Origin: Bacteroidales bacterium
GTDB lineage: Bacteria > Bacteroidota > Bacteroidia > Bacteroidales > Muribaculaceae
Length of the DNA stretch: 64,000 nt
Assembly (NCBI GenBank): GCA_014800685.1
Contig: JAAVFQ010000016.1
Span: forward strand, 118,433 to 182,432
Direction of reading: 5' to 3'
The notes beneath the pieces were generated by a model. It searched no databases. It worked only from the letters and a program-made list of their open reading frames with translations, and was not told the DNA's origin. Positions 56,781 through 64,000 of this stretch are shown here, in pieces. Each line of letters starts with the position of its first letter. Within the stretch, counting starts at the first letter, position 1. The position numbers and the translations under genes are program-made.

Positions 56781-57775
56781 TTCTTCACTATTTTTGCAGT
56801 TCTGTTATTGCTGAAACGCACTATGTATATTCCGCGTGGCAGTTCTGACAAGGATGAATATCTACGTCCATCTGTTCCGTAAATGGCAACTACCGTTTCA
56901 TTTCCGGAAATATCAGAAGATATCTCTTGAGTTGATGACGGCGAATTAAAATGCGCGTAATTAAGTTTGTGCCATTGCTCGCTTGCTCCGGTGGATCCAT
57001 CTATACCTCCCGTCACAGGACCGTCGAGAAATGTATATTTCCAGCCGTCTACACCATTATTGCGTAATTTTCGGGATGAATAGCCGAGTCCTGAATAACT
57101 CAATTCTTCGGAATCTATACCACCTACCCAATAGCTCCAATAACCGTAATACCAGCCGGCATTCCATCTTTCATTCTCAAGATCGAGAGTCTCTTTAGGC
57201 TGCCACCAGTCATAGTCATAAGCAGGATAGCCATATACCTTCGCGTTTATGGGGTGCTCAATTATGCGGGTATCCACGGCTTCATTTATGGCTCTGCGGC
57301 AGAAAGTAGGAGTAAAATTGCCGGGAGCCGAGGTCTGACCCATAAATTCATTTGGCGAGAAATAATCGAAGCTGACGCGGCCATCATTTTTCGCCCCATC
57401 GAAATCATATCCTATTTTATTAGCCAAAGATCCTTTCGACGGATTGAAATAACCTATGCCGTCGACAGTAGAGCCCATAGTCCCTGTGAATTGGGTGAAT
57501 AAAAGTAGATCAGGGCATTCCGCTACTATTCCGCGGAACAATTGTTCGCCACTCGGGCCTTCCCCCTCAAAATCACCGTCATTCCAACGGAATCCCCATA
57601 CGTAAGCCTCTTTGGGTCCATCATCGGCAAATTGCACCACGAGGGCCGCACGGTTTGTGCCCGATCCTGCCCAATGTTCGATTTTATCCCAGTCAATCAC
57701 CCATGCGCGGGCCATAAGACCCGCGCAGGCGATTGCTGAAAGTGAGACAATATGTCTTGCTTTCATGAGGTTCAA
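56777..57775 (-). CDS. Secreted protein with the tryptophan-rich 'WAGxGxNxAALV' module
   Basis: 332 residues. Signal peptide (about 1-24, GLMARA). One module (about 30-255): KIEHWAGSGTNRAALVVQF, AYVWGFRWNDG, then WNAGWYYGYWSYWVGG and LSYSGLGYSSRKLRNNGVDGW. It matches the first module of the adjacent giant protein (KFWAGEGENKAALVIQW ... GWYISYWSYWV ... DGWNF). The dense aromatic motif could line a binding site for a flat or glycan ligand (inference). The tail AIYGTDGRRYSSLSELPRGIYIVRF...KIVKK is type IX-like. It starts 1 bp after the giant gene's stop and overlaps the DUF5074 gene by 4 bp. Similar 'GENKAALVIxW' modules occur in other secreted bacterial proteins; function is not established. 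Confidence 0.7.
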   Translation of the reverse strand: MNLMKARHIVSLSAIACAGLMARAWVIDWDKIEHWAGSGTNRAALVVQFADDGPKEAYVWGFRWNDGDFEGEGPSGEQLFRGIVAECPDLLLFTQFTGTMGSTVDGIGYFNPSKGSLANKIGYDFDGAKNDGRVSFDYFSPNEFMGQTSAPGNFTPTFCRRAINEAVDTRIIEHPINAKVYGYPAYDYDWWQPKETLDLENERWNAGWYYGYWSYWVGGIDSEELSYSGLGYSSRKLRNNGVDGWKYTFLDGPVTGGIDGSTGASEQWHKLNYAHFNSPSSTQEISSDISGNETVVAIYGTDGRRYSSLSELPRGIYIVRFSNNRTAKIVKK

Positions 57776-57776
57776 T

Positions 57777-60700
57777 TTACATTATTATGAATTTTACTTT
57801 TCTCTTACCTGAATTATCGATAAGCACGTATGCTCCTGAATTGAGACCCAGATAGACACTGCAATCATCACCGGCTGCAGTGAACGCTGCTGCAGGCTTA
57901 CCGCTCATGTCATAGATCATGAAATCAGTGCCATCAAGGTTTCTGACTCTAACACGACGCCCATTGATAATGATATCACCGTCGACAATTTCCGCAACTC
58001 CATCCGGTATTTCGTTAACGATGGTAAGAGGCACATCAACGAAAGACGGTACACCGTTAGAATGAGCCATAAGTGTCAGATTGCCGGAACCGGCCTTCTT
58101 AGGAGTGATCGTGACTTTATTACCGTCAAGCGATACGTCGGCAATATCTTCAAGATCTTCCGCATTGAGAATTCTGTAACCGATATTATGATCATTATTA
58201 TCTTTATCGGTAGCATTGATCCGGAACTCTACAGGGTCATAAGAAGCTGCGGCTCCGGATTCCGACTCAGCGCGCGGAATTGTGATAGAGATAGGATCAA
58301 GAGAAGCAATCTCAGGAGCATGTGCATCCGGGAAGATCGGAAGAGCCGGGAACCAATAGTAGTCCTTCAGTCTTACCTGCGAAAGGATGTCGCCTGTAGA
58401 AGCATCAATGAAGTTATACCAGTTGTAGCGGTAATTTCCGCTCGGTGCCGTGGTGGTAGCGAACAATATTGAATTGTTGCGGTGGTCAAGACGCATGGTG
58501 GCATACATCACTCTGGTCACATCTGAAGTCACTCCCTCCTGGGTCGGCAATGTGAAGAACGGCATGATATTTTCCGCCTGTGGGTCGGCATCGATATCCC
58601 ATTTGTAAATTACCGATCCGCTGCTTGTTATACCGCTTGAAGCACCATTCCAATAAAGTATTCTATCATTGAGGTCGGCAAAGAAATTGGTAGAACGCCA
58701 TGATCCCCAGCTGCAGCCTATCGTGCCGGGTACTGTGACCGTACGGATTTCCTCACCGGTGAGATAGTCTATTTCATGGAGGAGCGTTGTGCCCGATTCA
58801 GTGATACCTGCTGTTGATGCAAACCATACATTTCCTGATGCGTCCTGCACAATACCCTGAACTCCCGTATCGCCGATTGTTCTGACGAGAGCGTCGGTGT
58901 CAATATCGATAATGTGGACACCGACTCCCTGCTGGATTGCATACGCATATTTGCCGGCGAGCACCATATCGCCCACCTGCTTGTTATAGAGAGCCTGATT
59001 GTTGCCGATATCAGAAGATCCGCTTTCCGAATCGTTGCCGATTCCTTTGATTCCGGTTGATTCGAGTGTGAATACACCATCCTCAAAATGAAGTACTCTT
59101 ATGCCTGCGTGAGAACCGATGTATGCTTTTTCAGGTGTAACGCCAAGACAAGCGCGTCCGTCGCCACCTATTTCATCAAATTCAGCAAGTGTCTTCAGTG
59201 TTTTGGCATTTGCCACGACAAGACGGCCTCCGACTTTACCTCTTATATCGCCCTGGTCGTGCTCCTGCTTTGACATGATAAACAGCTTGTCTCCGAAAAT
59301 CATACCGTACTGTGAAGTTGCGCCGAAGCCTTTGTCTTCATTCTGACGTGCGTATGCTCGGTAGATGATCTCGTCATCACTCTCTATCAGCGGACTTGTG
59401 AGGTAGTTGATAGAACCGTTCTTGTGAGTGAACCATTCCTCATTAAGCCAGAATGTTCCGTCGGTGTAATCATTGGCCGCTACTTTTTCATAGTCGCGAA
59501 CCGTAACATGATAAGTATTCTTAACGTCGGGATTTTCTACCGATGTAAGGACAAGATCAAACTCTCCCGGACGGTAAGTGACAAGTTCAGTGAATTTCTC
59601 TGATCCTCCTACTGAATAAGCATTCGCCATATTCTCTACTGTCGCATTCTCAATGCTGAGAGCTACGCCATGGGAAGCGGCGTCCGCCGGTTCCACGCGG
59701 GTGCGCAGAGCTGCAATCTCATTGACTTCAAGATCAAGAGTATTCCCCTCGATTCCCTCAAGATATACGGAAGTGACAGGAGTGGGGGAGATGGTGAATC
59801 CGAGCAGCCCCTCAATTTCTTCATCAAGTATGGACTTTATGACAAATATCCTGTCCTCAGCTCCGGAGTTCACGGTGATTGCATTGAGCCAGAACCCGTA
59901 TGCACCGTTATCCAGATCTTCATAATATGGATTGATCTTTTTACCTGTTTCGGAGGTATTCATATCCACTTCGTAGACTCTGAAACCGGTATAAGTAGCA
60001 TCGGCCGGTTCATATTCAACAAGATCTTTAAGCGATGTGGCTGCAAGCTCACCGGTCACATTGACCATGGTGTCTTTTATCTTGGTTATGGGCTTGACGG
60101 GAGCGACTATCGAGCAATCGAAGCTCTCTTTATTATCCAACCAGAATAAATTATCCATACCCTCCGGTGCAGAATTTTTGGTTGAAACCGAAAGTTTGAT
60201 AGTCATGTCATAGCATTCGGGATCACTCTGGACAAATTTTTCGATAGCCGGAGTTACCGCAACCATAGCACACCCATCGCTGAAATTATTTGTAGCAGAG
60301 GTCGTGACTACATACGGACGTGATGGATTCATAGTGACTGTGACATCCTTGGCCCCGTATGCACCGCCGCGTACCCATACCGGCAACGCCATGTCGTCAG
60401 CGATCGGAAGTTTATAGGACTCCGGAATCCAGGCACCCAATTTTTCTGCTGAGGGAATATAGAATAGATATTCCGGTTTTACAGGCTCTTCAGAAGATGT
60501 ATATTCCAGATAAACGACACTTCCCGAGTTGAGATTCTCGTCAGAAGTTATATGCCATTTCAGATCCTGCGCATCCAAGCTGTAATGGTCATATTTCTCA
60601 GAAAGAGTTCCCTTGTCAAGGTTGTCATAACCGTAACCGCTTTCAAGTGCATAAAAACGGGAATCTGCATCAGCTACTTTTGCTATGATCTGTTCAGCCG

Positions 60701-63700
60701 TTTCGCCCGGAGTGAAATTCACACCCCACACAAGATGATCGACACCTCTCATGGCATCGTTCCAGGAAACGAGCAGAGCACAGTGAAGAGGTCCTTCACC
60801 AACATTATATTCTATTTTCTCAAAATCTACAAAGGAGTTCACCACAGAGGGAGGGACGACCGGAGGAATGGCAAATGTGTTGGATGCCAATGTATTTTCA
60901 TCGTCGTATTTAAGTTTCAGCACCGCTTCGGTAACATCTGAAGGAATACTGATGTTGAAATTTCCGGTGCTTTCCTCAATCACGATCTCCTTCTCCTCAT
61001 TGCCATAACTGATGGTAGCTGTAGACTTGCCGATCAGATAGCGATTGTTGGCCTCAAGGAATTGCAAAGGCATATCCTTGCCATAAGTGAGATCAACCGT
61101 GCCTTTCAGAATAATAGTGCCATCTTCAGAAGTCGTCACTACATCTTTTACACTAATTCCGTTAGGTGCTTCCTCTGAAATTTCAGACCTGTTCCAATAG
61201 TTCTTGGCAGCATACAGATCTTTAGTGCCGGTAGGAACTACAACCGGAGCCCACTTGTTAGTTGCTGTGCGCCATGTGTAAGTAGCCACAGTGGCAGGAG
61301 TGGTTGAACATGAATATATGGTGATATCCGAACAACCGTTGACAATATCGCTTGTGTTGATACTTGTCGGTCCGGAGGGAATAACAAGCTCTTTAAGTCC
61401 TGTGTTTCTAAATGCCGATGCTCCCAATGTCTTAATGCCTTCCGGAAGTCTGACATATTTGAGATTCGGGTTGGATGAAAATGCATACGTGCCGATGGAT
61501 GTGCAGGCTGACGGCAATACAATTGAATCAATACTACAGTTTGCAAAAGCATAACTGCCTATCGATTTAACTCCATCAGGCAGATCGAATTTTTTAATTG
61601 CAGCGCATTTCCTGAAGGCATAGTTGCCGATAGAAGTGACATTCTTACCCATCGTTACTGAGGTCAGGTTTTCGCAGCCGTCAAGAACATAATTGGGGAT
61701 TGCAGTCATATTCTCGGGGAAATGGAATTCAGTAAACTGCAGGCAGTTGCTGAATGCCTCGGAACCTATTGTCGTAACGGTAGACGGGAGTACTATCTTC
61801 AATGACGAACAACCTTTGAACGCGCTCGAACTAATTTCCGTGATATTTGCCGGGAATTCAAAAGAAGTAAGCGCCGAACAGTTCTGGAAACAGTATGAAG
61901 GAATTTTAGTAGCCGATGCCGGGAATTTTACCGACTTCAGTTTCTGACAGTTCTGGAAAAGCGTTGTGCCGAGAGTGGTGATATTGTCGCCCAATGAGAT
62001 AGCTTCAAGAGCTGTGGCGTAGGCAAAACAGTTATTTCCAACTTTTGTCAGCGTTGAAGGCAGACTTACTTTCGTAAGAGAGTGTGTCTGGAAAAATGCC
62101 CTGTCGCCGAGTGCTGTCACTCCTTCCGGAATGTCAAGACTTGTAATGCCGGTATAAGCGAAGGCGTATTGACCAATCTCAGTGATCGATGACGGAAGTG
62201 TCACCTCACGAAGTGCGTTGCAATCACAAAATACGTATGCTCCCACGGCGTTTACAGATGCTTTTATATCTACTTTCTGCAATTCTGATGCACCGTAGAA
62301 AGCGCTGTCATTAAGAGCTGTGACTGTGAAATCTTTCTCCTGATAGCTGACTTTGGCGGGTATGGTGACGTTTCCTGTGTAACCGACTTTGTTAGCTGCT
62401 GTGATAAGATCTCTTGTCGGCTTGCCATCGAATTTGCAGTATGTGGCGGTAACGGTATTCTCAGCTCCGACAGAAGTGACCCTATAGGTCATGCCGTTAT
62501 ATTTGAATATGTCGCCGTTATGGACTTCTATAAGTTGTTGCTGGGTTTTACCGAAACTTCTCCATCCGGTAGCATTCTTATAATCAGTTTCAAATCCGAA
62601 GGGGATGTGAAGAGTAGTTTCAGCGACATCACCGAATGTATCATTTTCAATCGGGAGCGGAGATGTTGATCCGCAATACACATCTGTGAGCGCGTTGCAA
62701 TCACCGAAAGCTCTACCTCCTATTGATTTGATAGTGGCGGGAATCTCCACCGTTTCAAGTGATGTACACTTTCCAAAAGATTCTGCACCAACCGTAGTCA
62801 CATATTCGGGGAAGTTGATTGCAGTTATTTTCCCTGCTTCATAGAAACAACTGTCGGAAACGGCAGGCACTTTGCTTGAGAATACGGGGGTATCAAGAGA
62901 CTTGATGGATGCAAAAGCGCCTGTGCCTATTTTGCCGATGTTGTCGTAGCTTTCACTCTGACCGTCAACGGTAAGTTTGGAGATACCTGTATTCCTGAAA
63001 GCATATTTGCCGATATTGGTCACAGACAGAGGAAGATCTATAGCCGTTACACCGGTCATGCCGTCAAAAGCATAATCAGCCACCTGAGTCACATTATATG
63101 TGATCTCCTCATCAACAAATGTGGCGGGCACTGTTATGTTTCCTGAATATGAAGCAGCCCCCTCTTCGGGTGAGACAAGAGCCACTGTCTTATTTGAATA
63201 ATCAAGAAGTCTATAGCACAAGCCTTGATATTCAAACTCCGTTTTTGCACCTTCGGGGATAAGCGCCGGTGCAGCCACAAACTCTTTCCAGTCTCTCGGA
63301 ATCATATCAAGAGAGAAGTTCCAGCCATCCCAGCTGCCATTCTGCAGCACGCGCCCGGATGCTCCCCAGCCTGAATAGGAGAACATACTTTTATAATCAT
63401 CCTTCACCCAGTAGCTCCAGTAGCTAATATACCATCCGGCGCCCCAAAGGTCATCTTTATCGACAGCTACCCAGTCATCATAGTCGTAGTCAGACGAACC
63501 TCCTTTATCGGGGTCATAGCCACGAGGATGGATGAAGACTCCTGTTGGCGTCCTGTATTCCTGATTGTCTTTCGTGTCGATCAAGGCTATATCACCGTCG
63601 TTGTCTGTATCCCATCCGAATCCGTTGATTGTGTAACCACCGAGAGGATCAGTCGGAGAGGAAACGTTGGTGTACTGGATTAGTGTGTAAAGGCGCGGAT

Positions 63701-64000
63701 AGGCAGCTACCACCGCCCTGATCATATCGGCGCCGGTGGCGAGACCGTCCCAACGGTAACCGAAAACCAAAGCGTTCTTCTCTTTATCATCATTCCACTG
63801 AATGACGAGGGCGGCTTTATTCTCACCTTCACCGGCCCAGAACTTAATCATGTCCATAGTGAACTCTCCGTCGGGAGCCGGCATATCATCAGGTATGTAC
63901 CAGTCGTACCTCATACCCGGTTTTGCCTTACGCTTATCCGGCGTGGATGAAGAGCTCACTCCTTGCTTCGTAGAGGGGAGCCTGACTATATCCTCCCTAC
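57777..64000 (-). CDS. Giant modular surface protein, 5' end outside window
   Basis: More than 2,070 residues; the frame is open to the window edge, so the GTG at 63959 is not the true start (numbering below uses it as 1). Modules: tryptophan-rich WAGEGENKAALV unit (about 38-220); BspA-like LRR units (about 285-470 and 530-900), each block headed by Y.V/L...GNITVPA; a second, diverged GEGPLHCALLVSWND unit (about 1040-1260); Ig-like linkers (about 1290-1490); a DUF5074 propeller (about 1500-1880, from GTFWLNEEWFTHKNGSINYL to DYYWFPALPIFPD); a cadherin-like domain (about 1885-1985); and a short type IX-like tail (FMIYDMSGKP...). Its modules reappear as the two separate genes directly downstream. 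A surface ligand-capture role is inferred. Confidence 0.8.
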   Translation of the reverse strand, partial: REDIVRLPSTKQGVSSSSTPDKRKAKPGMRYDWYIPDDMPAPDGEFTMDMIKFWAGEGENKAALVIQWNDDKEKNALVFGYRWDGLATGADMIRAVVAAYPRLYTLIQYTNVSSPTDPLGGYTINGFGWDTDNDGDIALIDTKDNQEYRTPTGVFIHPRGYDPDKGGSSDYDYDDWVAVDKDDLWGAGWYISYWSYWVKDDYKSMFSYSGWGASGRVLQNGSWDGWNFSLDMIPRDWKEFVAAPALIPEGAKTEFEYQGLCYRLLDYSNKTVALVSPEEGAASYSGNITVPATFVDEEITYNVTQVADYAFDGMTGVTAIDLPLSVTNIGKYAFRNTGISKLTVDGQSESYDNIGKIGTGAFASIKSLDTPVFSSKVPAVSDSCFYEAGKITAINFPEYVTTVGAESFGKCTSLETVEIPATIKSIGGRAFGDCNALTDVYCGSTSPLPIENDTFGDVAETTLHIPFGFETDYKNATGWRSFGKTQQQLIEVHNGDIFKYNGMTYRVTSVGAENTVTATYCKFDGKPTRDLITAANKVGYTGNVTIPAKVSYQEKDFTVTALNDSAFYGASELQKVDIKASVNAVGAYVFCDCNALREVTLPSSITEIGQYAFAYTGITSLDIPEGVTALGDRAFFQTHSLTKVSLPSTLTKVGNNCFAYATALEAISLGDNITTLGTTLFQNCQKLKSVKFPASATKIPSYCFQNCSALTSFEFPANITEISSSAFKGCSSLKIVLPSTVTTIGSEAFSNCLQFTEFHFPENMTAIPNYVLDGCENLTSVTMGKNVTSIGNYAFRKCAAIKKFDLPDGVKSIGSYAFANCSIDSIVLPSACTSIGTYAFSSNPNLKYVRLPEGIKTLGASAFRNTGLKELVIPSGPTSINTSDIVNGCSDITIYSCSTTPATVATYTWRTATNKWAPVVVPTGTKDLYAAKNYWNRSEISEEAPNGISVKDVVTTSEDGTIILKGTVDLTYGKDMPLQFLEANNRYLIGKSTATISYGNEEKEIVIEESTGNFNISIPSDVTEAVLKLKYDDENTLASNTFAIPPVVPPSVVNSFVDFEKIEYNVGEGPLHCALLVSWNDAMRGVDHLVWGVNFTPGETAEQIIAKVADADSRFYALESGYGYDNLDKGTLSEKYDHYSLDAQDLKWHITSDENLNSGSVVYLEYTSSEEPVKPEYLFYIPSAEKLGAWIPESYKLPIADDMALPVWVRGGAYGAKDVTVTMNPSRPYVVTTSATNNFSDGCAMVAVTPAIEKFVQSDPECYDMTIKLSVSTKNSAPEGMDNLFWLDNKESFDCSIVAPVKPITKIKDTMVNVTGELAATSLKDLVEYEPADATYTGFRVYEVDMNTSETGKKINPYYEDLDNGAYGFWLNAITVNSGAEDRIFVIKSILDEEIEGLLGFTISPTPVTSVYLEGIEGNTLDLEVNEIAALRTRVEPADAASHGVALSIENATVENMANAYSVGGSEKFTELVTYRPGEFDLVLTSVENPDVKNTYHVTVRDYEKVAANDYTDGTFWLNEEWFTHKNGSINYLTSPLIESDDEIIYRAYARQNEDKGFGATSQYGMIFGDKLFIMSKQEHDQGDIRGKVGGRLVVANAKTLKTLAEFDEIGGDGRACLGVTPEKAYIGSHAGIRVLHFEDGVFTLESTGIKGIGNDSESGSSDIGNNQALYNKQVGDMVLAGKYAYAIQQGVGVHIIDIDTDALVRTIGDTGVQGIVQDASGNVWFASTAGITESGTTLLHEIDYLTGEEIRTVTVPGTIGCSWGSWRSTNFFADLNDRILYWNGASSGITSSGSVIYKWDIDADPQAENIMPFFTLPTQEGVTSDVTRVMYATMRLDHRNNSILFATTTAPSGNYRYNWYNFIDASTGDILSQVRLKDYYWFPALPIFPDAHAPEIASLDPISITIPRAESESGAAASYDPVEFRINATDKDNNDHNIGYRILNAEDLEDIADVSLDGNKVTITPKKAGSGNLTLMAHSNGVPSFVDVPLTIVNEIPDGVAEIVDGDIIINGRRVRVRNLDGTDFMIYDMSGKPAAAFTAAGDDCSVYLGLNSGAYVLIDNSGKRKVKFIIM

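Noticed and set aside
1..64000. Insertion sequences, prophage or integrase genes
   Set aside because: No transposase, integrase or phage-type protein and no terminal inverted repeats flanking a gene were found.

Overview
The window looks like a chromosomal segment of a Bacteroidales bacterium, most likely a gut Muribaculaceae relative (the family is inference). The evidence is: promoters of the Bacteroidetes type (TTTG, 19-20 bp, TAnnTTTG); no obvious Shine-Dalgarno sequences; secreted proteins ending in type IX secretion-like tails (GVYIVR...K.R); BspA-like leucine-rich repeats; a three-domain IspG; DUF2851, DUF3943, DUF5689/DUF6359 and DUF5074 proteins; and a 2-oxoacid:ferredoxin oxidoreductase. 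Most genes lie on the minus strand.

Layout. 1-1877 (+): the end of a secreted BspA-like LRR protein and yraN. 2218-6887 (-): fabF, acpP and the two-subunit 2-oxoacid:ferredoxin oxidoreductase. 7114-17812 (-): an apparent operon for extracellular nucleic-acid scavenging, with an endonuclease/exonuclease/phosphatase protein, a TonB-dependent receptor, two DUF6359/DUF5689 lipoproteins and two endonuclease I paralogues. Just beyond it lie deoC, which degrades deoxyribose-5-phosphate, and a periplasmic TonB C-terminal protein. 19656-22977: a tyrosine phosphatase, a beta-helix lipoprotein and divergent lpxB. 23000-25000: an RNA-rich gap with a promoter-terminator small RNA candidate, a folded leader RNA ahead of tRNA-Pro(GGG), and a five-unit 20-bp tandem array.

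25012-44596 (-) is mostly housekeeping: mazG-like, dtd, ldcA, a radical SAM gene, a glycosyltransferase, frr, pyrH, a hypothetical gene, an outer-membrane barrel, a TPR protein, ispG, purE, a PAP2-like membrane protein, an RluA-family synthase, a mannose-1-phosphate guanylyltransferase, a Na/Pi transporter and a DUF3943 protein. 44773-48417 (+): rubrerythrin and a large secreted protein. 48503-54695 (-): DUF2851, PAS, UDP-sugar epimerase and UDP-glucose dehydrogenase genes, a Na/Ca antiporter, a YjbR protein and a small secreted protein.

The far end (54959-64000, -) is the most unusual part. A giant modular surface protein that runs off the window is followed, with almost no spacing, by two smaller genes that each correspond to one of its modules: a tryptophan-rich 'GWYxxYWSYWV' module and a DUF5074 (BtuG-like propeller) module. 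A broken lipoprotein resembling an ABC-transporter binding protein follows. The layout suggests a surface ligand-capture system, possibly for a corrinoid or metal chelate; the ligand is inference.

Recurring non-coding motifs link unrelated genes: a TTTTTAGAACTTACTT-like sequence directly before start codons, a leader element shared by deoC and a secreted-protein gene, and two look-alike long palindromes.
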